The translations under genes were made by a program, and so were the position numbers. This document shows positions 13,901-25,853 of a stretch of DNA of 64,000 nt, piece after piece (position 1 is the stretch's first letter; each line of letters begins with the position of its first letter). Source of the stretch: Acanthochlamys bracteata (lineage: Eukaryota; Streptophyta; Magnoliopsida; Pandanales; Velloziaceae); NCBI GenBank assembly GCA_019914995.1, contig CM034129.1, positions 2,679,725 through 2,743,724 of the forward strand. Direction: 5' to 3'. The notes under the pieces are model-generated. The model ran no database searches and had not been told where the DNA came from. It saw nothing but the letters and a program-made list of their open reading frames with translations.

Positions 13901-16900
13901 TACATACAAATAGATTTTAAGCCTACATCAGATACAGATGATTTACATATCTACAGACCATATATTGATGACCATTCAATCAAACAAGCTATGAGCAAAC
14001 GACACTCTACAATACCTCATAAACGTGTATTCTTGCATCAATTTGTAGAGCTTATGCTAGAGTTTCCTTAGTATCCAGAACTACATGCTAACGACAGTCT
14101 AGATCATGACAAGACACTAAGACTTTGTTGTTGGAAAAACGTTAGTAGTGGAAAAACCTGCTGCAAGAATGAACTTTGTTGTTGAGAAGGGAACTGCTTA
14201 GGATTTCCCACAGATAGCATTGGTGCACCGAGAAGGTTGCCGGGACCCTGCTGTTGAACTTGTTGAAGACGCTGAAGAAATTTCTCCCTTTGGTCAGGTG
14301 CAATTTCAGGCCGTCCACGAACTTGACCCTGAGAGATAGTTGCAACAGGTGTAAACAATTCTTACTTAGACAGAGAGAAAAGAATACATGATTATGAGTC
14401 CCTACTCTGACAACAAACTGTACTAATTTGGTATATATAGATTTATTATGAGTACCAACAAAAAAATGTATTACTGAAACAGCACACCTAGCAGCAAAAA
14501 AACTTTACATCTCTGTATGATACTTCAATTTTCAAGCTTAAGAGGGTACTTCAAGATATACTCAACTCAATGAAATGAACAGAAAACGAAGAAGCTTAAA
14601 AACAATTCATATGAAGCTTTCAGAAAAAAGAAAAAACAAAGAAGGGACGAAACTCACTGTTTCAAGTTGAGACTGGAATGAAGTTGCTGTTTGAGGCCTC
14701 CACTGGCCACCGGTGGCAGGTGAAGGTGAGAAAACATGCCCACCAACAACTGGACCCTCAGCAACATTATTAGAATCTACTGTTCCATCATTAGCTTTTG
14801 AAACTTGCTGCAACAACACCCTATGACTTAAAGGAGAAACTAATGGTTGAGAAATTCCTCCTCCTGCAACCCTCTCATCAACAATTGGAACATTTCTCTT
14901 TGCAACATCAGCAACTGCTGGGACCAATCCAATAGCAGGAGGGCCAGAAATCCCACCAACTGAACCTAGACTCATGGGAGCACTTAGAGGTGACTGGTTG
15001 GACAGTCCCCCACTGATACTTCTTCCTAATCCAATTTCAGGAATGGCTGGAGACGATCTGTGACCTGGGAGGTTGGCATTATCATCCTCCTTCACTGCAA
15101 CAGAGGGGCTCATAAGTGACAAAGAAACAGCAGCAGCAGCATTTTCTGATACACCTCGTCCATTTGCTGTCCCAGAAATTAGTGATGCAACTGTTGGTCC
15201 ACCAACTAATGGACGACTAGAGGTAGTAGCAGTAGAAAAAGAAGATGAATTAGAAATCATCTGGCTACCAGATGCCACACTAGGGGAAGCCGCAGGTGCC
15301 AAAGATTGCAAAGGCAAAGTTTTGGAAGGTGGGGTCTTTGGAATATTATCTGCACTGCTGTCCTGAGCACCTGCCTCCTCTCCATCCTGTGAAGAGTCTT
15401 TTGGCTGTACAGGTGACAGAAATGCAATCTGCTTAATAAAGTACAGGAACAATGGAGTACAGAATTTATATGTTATCGCATATTAATCTGAGAAGTAGGT
15501 ATGCAAAAAAAAGTGCATCCCTACACCATGCTCCATTCTCCTCTAACATAAAGAGAAAGGAAGAAAAAAGAATGAACAAACTAGAGAGACATTGTGTGGG
15601 AAGAAAGAAACAGAACATTGATAGCTTTAAGGCAAGACTAAGCTAATATAGCAATATCACATGAATGTTCTAAGAAACTGATACTCCTAAAGGAACCATA
15701 TTGAAGCAATTTGGATCTCAAGCAGGTAAAGCCATCCTGAGATTCTAGGTGAAACAGCAAGCTCACATCTAAAACATTAGAAGCACTATGTTTACAATTA
15801 AAATGACTGTCAAAAGGTTGATGATAGAAAGCAATAAACAATGCATATGAACTAGCTCCAACACTCCACAATGATTCTAGGGGTTGTATTTCTTTATGAT
15901 AATATTGACAAGCTACTCTCGATTATCGAGACTTACCGACAAATAATATGACGAATTTGTCAGTGTGTTCTTCACACCTAAAGCTGAGCTTGCAGCAGAA
16001 ACAGAAGATACAGCCTGTTACAACAAAAAATTTGTAAAAGAAAAATAGGTCACCTAACTAAACAAAGTGTTCCTTGAAAACAGTTCAAGTCTGAAAGAAT
16101 CATTTGCAAAAGTATGTGAAATAGCATATAGATATTGGAACTACGTAAAATAGAACACAGACTATAAATGTACTTATAAAAGGAAAATGTAATGAAAATT
16201 ACGCCACTATAACTGCATAATAGTGTAAATTTTTGCTTTGGCTGGGGAAAAATAAGAAAGATGCACTCTACAGGATATTCCAAGCTCACACAAATTTACA
16301 ATGTATAACAGGCAATCCACATCCAACATTTACGGAGAAAAAAAAAGAACTAACTAGTGTGAGAAAATAACCACAGCAGGGATGACAATATAATTTCAAG
16401 AGTTAAAAGATATGAATAAATTGCTGTTTCATCATGAACAACAGCATTTTGTTGGTTTCTTGCTTTCCAAGATCTTCAAATAAAGGTTGACTCCACTTAC
16501 ATTTTGAAGGACTAAAATCTACTCCACAGGTATTGATTTGATTTAAGTTCATATGGACATGACATATGGACATGATAAAACAGAAAAATTCAGAATAAAA
16601 TGAGCAAAGAGCAACATCTCCCATTTGAATTTATTGAAAATAGACCAAAAAAGCTAAGGATTTTTTTTTTCATACAATAAAAACTCTTGAATCATTAAAC
16701 ACATTCTTTCTGTAGATGGAACCTACTGACGCACTTACCTCCATTATCACATATGAGAGAACATACTTAATGCAAATGGTCCAAGGCATGCAACCATATG
16801 CAAATAATCACATCTGACAATGTATTGTAGGAAAAAAAGAAAAAGATGGAAGTAAAATACTCTGTACATGATTAAAGTTAAAAGAACATCAGACCTGCAG

Positions 16901-19900
16901 TTGGTATGTGAATCAAAAGCATACTCAATATACATGAAGGTTAACTTCCATTATGCTATACACTCTCTTTTGACGAAACTTGCACTAATATGAACTCCAA
17001 AAGAGGTAAGCAAAATGAAAATTGCATATTGACCATGCTATCTGACTGTTTTACCTGCCAAGGGACCATGTTATGCAACTTCCAAGCATCCTACCAACAA
17101 GCATTGTCTTGGTTATTCTAATGAAGAATCCTAAATTTCTTGGGAACAAACTATAACTTCAAAAAAACATTAAGCAACTTTTAAAGCATAAACCAAGGGG
17201 CTATTTGGGAGTGCTTATGAAAAGTGTTTTTTTTTTGTAATGGAGGGTATTTTTGTCCTATTTCGAGAAACGAGCCCTGCTTTTTTTTATCTAAAAAAAT
17301 AATTAAAAAAAGTAGTAATAAGATCTAACGACATAGAATTTTTCTTCTTTCTAAATTTTTAAATAAATTCTGTAAAATATTATAGGAGATTTATCTAAAA
17401 AAATAATTTTAAATAATTTTAAAAAGCAATAATAAGATCTAACGACATAGAATTTTTCTACTTTCTAAATTTTTAAATGAATTCTGTAAAATATTAGAAG
17501 GTTTATTGGAAAACGTGAAGTTGGAAAGTGCTTTTCTGAAAAAGCAATGCCAAACACACCCCAAATATGTTGTAACTTCTTCAAAAACAGCAGCTTACTC
17601 AATAAACAAAATAAAAAGCCCAGGAAGTACAAAATCATAGTCAAATGGAATTATGCAACATCGAAAAGAACTCTAAGAATTTGAATCTCATAGGCACGTT
17701 GTTATACACCATTCACTGGGTTGGTAGAAAGACACAAATGAACAAGAAAACAAAGTACAGCCTTCTCACAAAAAAAGAAGAAGATAAATAAATAAAAATA
17801 AACAATTACAAGTTTAACTGTTGCTGCTCAACTTCTTCCAGTGACAACATAGAACATGCATTATGGTATTAACCAGATTATTTAGCTCAATCAAAACATA
17901 TACTACATAGAGAATCTAATAAGATGAAAAAATGGATGTGAATACTGAAGAAGAAATCAAATAGCAAAGGACATGCTACCTTAACAAGACCTGATGATCC
18001 AACAAGATCCTCAAGAGCTTCGACCTTGTCCAATGGTAAGGAGCTATAAAGATCATCCACATCACTAAAGTCATCGAAGTCATCCTATAACCGAGATGAT
18101 GAGCAATTTGATAAGCAAGCCCCCAAGTAGCAAGCATAAGTTTTTATACATTCAAGATTCAAACCTGATTGCGCTCCACATAATCTTCAAGAAACTCTTT
18201 AACGTCATTAACCTGTTCAGGACTTAATTCATCATTGTCCAATAATCTCAAGATCAACTCAAGCTTCAATATATGAGCTTTATGTCGAGCAATAGATGTT
18301 TCCAAGTGGACCTGCAAGTAGCATCTCCAACAAATCAATGATCACGGCTATCATGAAGTTATATGCCTGCATCTGCATTCAAAATATAACCATATAATCA
18401 AGCTTACCAGTCGAGGAGGCCTTGTCTTTCCTTTCTTGACTGTAAGACCCTCAATCTCAGCTTCAAAATTATCTATCTGACTTTCCAGATCCCCCACCTA
18501 AACCCATGTGACATTAATAACATTCTCAAAATGTAATAGCCTTTAACTAACTCAATAAACCCATAGAACAATATATTGTATTTGAGAATTTAAATCAGGG
18601 CATTAAGAAGAACAAGCAAAGCCAAATCCACTATGCGGTCGATTACTATATTTTAGCAGGAAATTCGTAGTTCCACGCCAATTATAAGATAAGAGCGAGC
18701 CAATCTGCGTATCACCTTCAATTTGGACAAAAAACAGGATAATATTCAGAAGAAAAGAAGAGTTACGCATTGCAACAGCAAACTAATATAACGTGAGCTC
18801 TATGAACATCCAGTTGGTAAGGAAAAATGCCACCTTAGGTTGATACTAGGCTTAGAGAAGGAAGAAAAGACTAAGATACATTTATTTGACATAAAATATA
18901 ACTAGAGTGGAATAACAATAATTCCTCAGCGGTCATTCAGAATTAATGCTTGAAATAGATGTTGATCTACAGCTAATCAACAAATAATCAGATGCAAACT
19001 TACTATGTTGTTCAGCCAATCTCTTGTTTCCGACTTAGCCTTTCCTTTAGGATCCTACTCCACCAAAAAATATTTAAATAAATAAATAAGAATAACAAAT
19101 AATCTTGTTAACTAATTAAAAGAAAACAAACATTCAGGTAGGAGTTGAGATAAAATAAGCAATAATAAACAACACACTTAGCAAGTCTTGTCCTCACAGT
19201 TTTTGGTTGCTGGCCTAAGCCCTCTTTGGAAAAAGCTTTTGTTTTGGTCTCCTTTTCACAAACTTTAAACCGTTCCATCTCCTTCTCAATCTGCTTCCGT
19301 GCATCCATAAGAGTCTGCTCAACAAAAAAGTAACCCATGTCAACATCCACTCAACCATTGCCTTTTACTGTCATAATATATACAATACGGATAAGGAATA
19401 AGTCACAAGAGCTCGAGTAATCACTCTGGAAGGAAGTGTAGTAGAAATCTCTACTGCAGGAAACATGACAAGACAGAACAATTTCCAGGAACAGTTGATT
19501 GCAAAAGCAGCTAAATGAGGAAAAAAACAACAAACTGAATTTGATACATGCATCTTTTGTTTCCCTAAGGATCTATATGCAAAAAGCACTACACTGGTTC
19601 TAGTAGCTTTCTTTTATAGCACACAAACAGTGGAATTCGCCAACTCTATTGACACGCAGATTCTTAAACCAAGCTGGTTTAGGGCTTGTTTACCAACTCA
19701 CCAAACTCACTTTTTTTAAAACTCACTTTTAATACAAAATAATTAATTAATTAAAATAAATTTTTTCTATCAAAAATTTATTTTTCAAAAATTCAATTTT
19801 AAAATTCACTTTTAATACAAAATAAATATAAAAACTTATTTTTTATTAAATATTTTTAATTTTTAATTTATTTTCAAACTCACTTTCAAAAAAATGAGTT

Positions 19901-20630
19901 TACCTCAAGGTAAACACACCCTTAATTTCAATCTTTTCATTCCCTGTAACAAAGCATAGAAGAAAATTTTGAGCATACACTTATATCATATTACTCGTTA
20001 TTGACAATTAAATTAAGCATTTCTACTGAAAATGAAATTAAGCATAAATAAATGTTAGTCTTTCTATGAAACATCTGCACTGGATTAAACTGGAGCATCT
20101 GACTACCCAGAGTACAAAAAGAACCTTAATGGACCTCTATACTCAGCCGAAAAACAATTCTGAAACTTTTCAGAAATACTAAACATGAGCACCACAAACA
20201 TGGAAATTCGACTCGATACGTTGATATTTAATATAAGCAAACTTAATAATGGAATCGATTAGGTTATAAAACGCAATCCAACCCAAACCTTCTTATCCTT
20301 GACATCACTTGATTGCTGCCATGTCTTAATCTGGTCACGGTACCGCTGAAGCTTTTTAATCTCCTTCTTCAAGTCCGCTTCATACTTCTCCTTTTGGTTC
20401 GCATTCTCTGTATCATAAACCTGCACCAGAAACACAAAACCAGCCGCAAAAGAAATTAATATAAAAATAAAAATCACAAAATTAAACAAAAAATCGTCAA
20501 AAAGAAAGAAAAATATTAGTTCATCTGGTAAGGATACCTTGTTCCAGATGCTATCGAAGATATCAACACCCTCCTGAACTTTTTTGAGAACCCGATCAAT
20601 CTCTCCCTGCAATTTCCTACTTGCGCCCAT
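10946..20630 (-). CDS. NOT3: CCR4-NOT transcription complex subunit 3 (NOT3/CNOT3)
   Basis: Scaffold subunit of the CCR4-NOT deadenylase, acting in cytoplasmic mRNA decay. Sixteen exons: 20630-20538, 20420-20289, 19314-19198, 19054-19004, 18497-18408, 18311-18165, 18084-17980, 16014-15937, 15404-14658, 14328-14158, 13844-13685, 13603-13467, 12327-12055, 11959-11825, 11734-11553, 11012-10946. They give 894 residues and a TAG stop, close to plant homologues. The N-terminal NOT3 coiled-coil domain begins [19 protein letters not shown] and runs to about residue 240. A long Ser/Pro/Gln-rich middle holds [15 protein letters not shown]. The C-terminal NOT-box domain ([29 protein letters not shown], ending LEDELVV) spans roughly the last 130 residues. 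Relatives carry about seven residues (like VSASYEQ) between exons 2 and 3 that I could not place. The acceptor of exon 15404 is ambiguous: 24 in-frame bases upstream could be included. Confidence 0.95.
11437..11478 (+). repeat. GAA/GCA trinucleotide microsatellite
   Basis: A run of about fourteen AGA/AGC-type triplets (gaagaagcagaagaag...) in the last intron of NOT3. It is non-coding here because the spliced NOT3 frame skips it. Confidence 0.85.
17197..17562. mobile_element. MITE-like element with internal duplication, in a NOT3 intron
   Basis: Terminal repeats are GGGGCTATTTGGG on the left and the reverse complement of CCAAACACACCCC on the right. Inside, a block of about 85 bases (containing AAGATCTAACGACATAG) occurs twice, at about 17304-17391 and 17419-17503, with few differences. 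It has no coding capacity and lies in the large intron between NOT3 exons 16014-15937 and 18084-17980. Confidence 0.6.
19682..19921. mobile_element. Tourist-like MITE with TTA target duplication, in a NOT3 intron
   Basis: The 240-bp element begins GGGCTTGTTTACC and ends GGTAAACACACCC; 11 of 13 terminal bases pair. TTA flanks both sides (19679-19681 and 19922-19924), as expected of PIF/Harbinger-type insertions. ACTCAC motifs repeat near both ends. It is the best-bounded MITE of the window. Confidence 0.75.
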
Positions 20631-20889
20631 TGCGAATGATCATTCAAATCAAACGAATCGAGTTTAAGAGGTTTTAGAAAGACCGATGTTATTGGATCGT
20701 GTAGGATTTTTCAGAACTGTTTATGAGTAAGAGAGAAACAGTCGACTGGTTGCGAAGACGAAGAGAAGATGAAAGCCGATGATCAATGGTCGGGTACAAA
20801 TTACAGCGTTCTTTTTGTATATCGACTCTCAAATATAATTTAGCAAAATGAAGTCCTAATACATTAAGGTCTTGCCTTTAATTAGAAAG

Positions 20890-20932
20890 AGCCCAATTAA
20901 AGTTCGAACAGCCCATTAAAATAGCCGCCCAT
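20890..20932. promoter_or_regulatory. Site II cluster upstream of NOT3
   Basis: AGCCCA at 20890-20895 and 20910-20915 and GCCCA near 20928, about 260-300 bases upstream of the NOT3 start codon. These match the plant site II motif; a promoter role is inferred from position. Confidence 0.45.
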
Positions 20933-20988
20933 TTAAATCCAGCACAACCTATGTGGATCCAAGCCAACAAATCTCACGAGCTAAATTC

Positions 20989-21182
20989 GGAACGTTTGAA
21001 AATACTTTTAAAATAAAAAATATTTTTATTTTTAAAAAAAATAAGATTTACTTTTTTAAATAATAAAATAATTTTATATAAAATTTTTATATTTTTAGTA
21101 CATTTTAAAAAAAAATTAAAAATATATCAATTTTTAAAATTAAAATTATAAAATTTTCTGAAATATAATACCAGAACACCCC
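20989..21182. mobile_element. Probable MITE remnant
   Basis: Begins GGAACGTTTGAAAATAC and ends near CCAGAACACCCCC, with an AT-rich interior of the same style as the better-defined elements. The ends pair poorly, so the borders are uncertain. It sits directly left of another MITE-like element. Confidence 0.35.
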
Positions 21183-21220
21183 CGTCTTGATCGATAAAGA
21201 TCACAGTCAGTAGTATATAT

Positions 21221-21487
21221 GGGGAGCGTTTGGGTCTCCGTTTCATAAGCAGCTTATCAGTTTTCTTAATTTTTTTCTATTTCATATTTTTTAATATATA
21301 TTTTATAAATATATAAAAAATTTATTTAAAAATTTAAAAGTGTAGAAAAATTCTACGAAATGAGATCTTTTTATTACATATTTTTATTTTTTTTAAATAA
21401 AAAAAAATATAGCTCATTTTTTAAAAAAAATAAAAATATCTTCTATTTTATAAAAGCTTTATTTTATAAGCAATTCCAAACGCCCTC
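21221..21487. mobile_element. MITE-like element next to the MCTP fragment
   Basis: Begins GGGGAGCGTTTGG and ends CCAAACGCCCTC; TAT flanks both sides (21218-21220 and 21488-21490) as a possible 3-bp target duplication. An internal ATAAGCAGCTTAT motif and its partner ATAAGCAATTCC near the right end extend the pairing. No protein is encoded. Confidence 0.6.
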
Positions 21488-21499
21488 TATGTGGATCTT

Positions 21500-22070
21500 C
21501 ATAAAGATGACAAACATACTCAGGAACCTCAAGATAAAGATGACAACGACCGTTCTCGTCCATGTACTTCTCGCCACCGTTCTCCTCTGCGCACAAACAA
21601 CCTACCTTCTGCGTGCCTTCACTGGTGGAGACCGAAAGAGCCAACAGGGATGGACCCAATACTCTCTCAGGTCGATTCAGTCGGAGTCGATGAGCTTGAC
21701 GAAGAGTTCGACGGAATGCCAACATCACGTCCACAAGACGTCGTCAGAATGCGGTACGACAGACTGCGTACACTAGCTGCGCGTGCGCAGGTTCTGCTCG
21801 GAGACATTGCCGCTCAAGGCGAAAGAATTGAAGCGTTAATGAGTTGGCGTGACCCACGAACTGCCGGAATCTTCGCCTCCGTTTGTGTTCTTGCGTCGGT
21901 AGTGTTCTATGCAGTCCCGTTCAGGCTTCTGCTGCTGCTGGCAGGGTTCTATTATCTAAGACATCCAAGGTTCAGGGACGACATGCCTTCGCGGCATTTA
22001 ACTTCTCCCGCCGTCTTCCGTCGAAATCCAACCGGATTCCGTCGACCAACTGTCACTTGAATATTGTAGT
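21500..22070 (+). pseudogene. C-terminal fragment of an MCTP (multiple C2 domain and transmembrane region protein) gene, decayed
   Basis: The main open frame (21491-22060) carries the well-conserved MCTP tail: VDELDEEFDGMPTSRPQDVV, then MRYDRLRTLAARAQVLLGD, IAAQGERIEALMSWRDPRT, a hydrophobic double segment, and YYLRHPRFR. Known MCTPs have three to four C2 domains ahead of this phosphoribosyltransferase C-terminal region; none is present, because an AT-rich MITE-like element ends right where the homology would continue. The first transmembrane stretch (TTVLVHVLL) is in one frame, the next part (RPKEPTGMDP) in a second, and the extreme C-terminus (AFNFSRRLPSKSNRIPS) in a third. So there are at least two frame changes, near 21600 and 21995, besides the 5' truncation. 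MCTPs are plasmodesma/ER proteins; this copy should not make one. Confidence 0.8.
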
Positions 22071-23112
22071 AATCTCTTTTGCTGCTTTGACGGAAGTATA
22101 CGAGCCGCTTTTTTAAAATTGTGCATTGGAAAATTTCAATGCTCTAGCGGCCTACTGGACCTTTATTTTGTTCAGGTTTAATGGGCCTATGCTTACATTA
22201 ATTGGATTTGGTGAAAAGTCAGACTCAGAAAGTACTGAAATTGCACTCAATTTGAATTTGAAAATGACCGTCGTCAGACTCGGAAAGAAAAAAAGTAAGC
22301 TGTAAAAATTATACTCGACAAATTCTAGTAGTAAAATATTATAATTTGATTCATTTCTTTAGGAGTTGAAAAAGTTCGCTGGATCTTTTTAAGGATTCAC
22401 ATGGTAAAAGGATATGAGCAATCGGATTGGAATTAAGTTTCTTAATGTAAACCATTTTTTTTAAATAGATCATAAAGATGTATAAAGTTTAAAAAGGTAA
22501 CAGTAATGTTTTCGATTAGACGTGCTTAGATAAACGGTGAACCATTCTTAACATCTTAAATCTTCCTACAACCAAAGTTAAAACTATAAATACGACAATT
22601 ATAAAAAGATATATCTTCGTATAAAAGTAACATATCAGCTAGCTAGAACACTCAATTAACACGCATGAATCTTGATGTACACCGCCCATGCAGCAACAGA
22701 TCCATTAATGGCAGGAGTACTACTGCAGCACGAGATAAATATCTCAGAAATTCATTTGATTTCAAGGTGTTATACGAAAACGTAAGTAGCAAGATTCAAG
22801 GAAACCCAATACCAGAAGCACTTCCAGCTAGTTAATTAGCTAGTTAGCTAACCAACACAATAATCTGGTTTGATTGTTGCTTCTGTTCTGATGAGGCGTT
22901 TTTTCCGTTCAACTTCGGGTAAAGTTGTAGTACTGAGTTCTGGATAAGCTCAACATGTATAGGAACAAAATAGTTAATTAGTTGGGGGACGGTTATAGAC
23001 TCACCAGTAAGCAAAGAGAAATAAAGAAGTGCAGTTGCTTGCTTCAATGATCATGGTTCACAAATTTATATTTGTTCATTGCAAGGCAAGAAATTAACAC
23101 ACAGCTACAGCA
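22071..23112. other. Intergenic: upstream region of the CTL gene
   Basis: I see no gene, RNA gene or bounded repeat. Short open frames on both strands have no recognisable domain. The right end is the presumptive promoter and leader of the plus-strand choline-transporter-like gene. Confidence 0.6.
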
Positions 23113-25209
23113 ATGGCGGCATTGCAGCAGGACAGTTTTAGTAGTAGTGTCCACATTCCAATTGGTGATCAAGGGACAAGGACTTCACAAATCTCCCCTT
23201 CAACCATGCAGGTATACTATATTAATAATCTTCTTCTTCTTCAGAGTTGTAATGGTGCTTTTCTGATCGATCACGGTGGATTTTAGCTCCTTCTTTAATT
23301 CTTAATTGTTAATTTTCTGTGGTTTTTCATTGTCAACATGAATATTTTGTGAATTTTACTTGCGGAATTCATGCATGTTGTTTGAATTCCTTCTTTTTGG
23401 TGTTCTTGGTTAATAAATTAAAAGCTAATACGTACATTCACTCCACTGAGTTTCAGGAAGTCATCCATTTGATTTGATTAACATATTCTATAGATTGAAC
23501 TCTGACTTAATTTAGTCTAAGTCATTCAACAATCAGTATTTTATAAGTAATTATGAATTCTCTCACACTCATCCAATCCCTTACTCAACAAACACAACAA
23601 TATCGACTAGTCAGTCTCTTTCTGTTTACTTACTCCATTGGTTAATCTAAACTAAGTTTCAAGTCAATTCTTTAATTAGGTCATCCAAGATTTCTAAGAG
23701 ATTTACAATATCAATATTGGTTCCTGTCAGTTTTGATGAATTTAATGGTTTGCATTTATGGAACCAGATTCTTACTACCAATTAACTAAAAGCCAAGGCA
23801 TTTTTTCATGGTTTAATTTAATTTCTTTCTACAGGTTGCCGGAGAAACCAGTACTGTATCATCAATTTCAATGTCAGAGTTCATTGTCGGCAATTTCGCG
23901 AAGCTTCTGTTCTTCACGCACCTCATCGCCATTGCATCTCTCATTACCTTTCTCTTCATCCGCAGCTTCACATCTCACAACCATCATGATCACTCTTCCC
24001 ACTCGTTGACGATCGTTCCTTTACTCAGCTCAATAGCAGCCTCAACCTTGTCGTCATTCATCTGCCTTCTCTTCGCCATTTACCGTCCTTCAAAATCAAT
24101 CAAGATTTCTTTCTGGCTTGCTCCTTTTGTTTCTCTATCCGCTGCCGTTCTCCTTCTCTGCACCGACCCCGGCGGCAGTGCTCTCGCCTCGGCTTCGTTC
24201 TTTCTTATTTTATCTCTAGTACTCTCACTCTATGCTTGCTGGGTTTCTGCACGCATTCATCATGCTAACAAGCTTCTTGAATTTTCTATCTTTGTTACGC
24301 CTCCTTCATTTGCCATCTTCAAGCTTGTCGTGGTGGCTGTTGGTGGGGCTTTGTTTTACACTGGCTTTTGGCTTCTTGGTGTCGATGGTATCGCTGTTCA
24401 TCGTTCTTCTTTTGATCCAGTCTACGTGGGGATGCTGCTTCTCAGTCTTTCATGGACAATGCACGTTATCCGTAATATAGTTCGTATCTCCGTCGCGGAG
24501 TTTGCGTACGCCAGCATGCTGCAGTCGGCGGTACTACAAGAGTTTCAACATTTTCGCGTAAAATCTTTCAGCAGCGTGTGTTTGGGATCGATTATGGAGC
24601 CGATGGCCACAGCGGTGCGAGCAGTGGCAAGAGGAATGGGAATTGTTGTCGGAGACACTGATGAATTTTTGTTCTCATGCACGAGTTGCATGGCTGGCGT
24701 GGCAGATAGAGTTGTAGCCGGAGCGAACCAGTGGGGGTTCGTACTCATCGGTGCGAAGGGGAAAGGATTCGTCAGTGCTTCAAAAGATGCATGGGAGATG
24801 TTCGAGAAGAAGCAAGGGATGGTTGGACTGGTTGACTCAGACCTCACGGGATCTTTCTGCTTCTACTGCGGGGTTGCGGCCGGTTCTGTTGGTGCTCTGG
24901 TTGGTGTGGCGTGGGTGATAGCCTTGGACAACTGCTATGCTGCTGCTGGTGTTGCTATGTATGCCTTCATCATCGGTTACTTCTTGGTAAGTTGACGATG
25001 ATTGAATGTTTTGAACCTAGAAAATTCCTTCCTTCTTTGATAACAACAGATTCTTGTGAATCTGATCGCAGAACCTGATAGCTTTGGCATGGCCACAGGC
25101 ATGCGTCCTGGCATGTCACGTAGCTTATGCAGAAAATCCAAACAACGAGCAACTCCATACAGTCATAGCTGATCAACTTCAGGAGCAAATTCAGGAGTTG
25201 CAGCCATAG
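23113..25209 (+). CDS. Choline transporter-like protein (CTL/SLC44, PNS1-type)
   Basis: Polytopic membrane protein of the plasma-membrane choline transporter family; the substrate of this plant clade is not established. Three exons: 23113-23211, 23835-24986, 25072-25209, all in phase, giving 462 residues. The small first exon (33 residues, MAALQQDSFSS) is my inference: it opens with ATG, ends at CAG/GTATAC, and joins in frame to the acceptor CTACAG/GTTGCC. An alternative start is the ATG at 23871. About nine hydrophobic segments are visible (LLFFTHLIAIASLITFLFI first). The family's conserved core follows: RNIVRISVAEFAYASMLQ, GSIMEPMATAVRAVARGMG, MAGVADRVVAGANQWGFVLI, and the C-terminal hydrophobic pair. 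The tail EQIQELQP is short and polar. It converges with the PP2A gene 0.6 kb downstream. Confidence 0.85.
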
Positions 25210-25853
25210 CTCTCTAGAACGACAACAGATCTATCCGTATATGATAACTCAAGTTTTGCTGGCGACTGAATAGACGCTTATGATCAGTTCAGGACAGTAG
25301 CTTAAGACATGATATTATAAATTGTAAGTAAAGTTCATACAGCTAACTACTCATTTCATTCAACTCTTAACTAAGCCACCAAGCTACTATAAATAGAACT
25401 TCTTGGGGACGTTCTTTGTATAGCACTTGTATATTATCTCTTATCACTGTCTTTTGAATCCAATAACTATTGCCAAAGAAATAAAGAAAATGCATGTTCA
25501 CAAAGAAAAACGGAATACATGTACCTTGTTCATTTGTTCATGGAATGGCCTCCGCACTGAAGACATACTGCCAAAGTTCCCAAACAGAAAATTCATGAAT
25601 GGATTTTTACAGAATCAACAAGGTTAAAAAGTTGTGACTAGCTACTAATACACACACAACGAACATACCAAGATTGCACCTACACAAATTGATAATTCTA
25701 GAGCACTAACAAATTGAATAAAGAGCTGCAACAGTCAAAACCTTCACTAGCTATTAGAATTTTCCTTTCACAATTTCTTTATGAGAGTTGCTTGCGAAAT
25801 GTCAACAACCGAACCCGGACTTCAGACAACAGTCAGTTCCAGTTTCTTTGAAT
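25210..25853. other. Convergent intergenic region (CTL and PP2A-A 3' flanks)
   Basis: Holds the 3' UTRs of the two convergent genes. No further gene or structured repeat seen. Confidence 0.6.
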
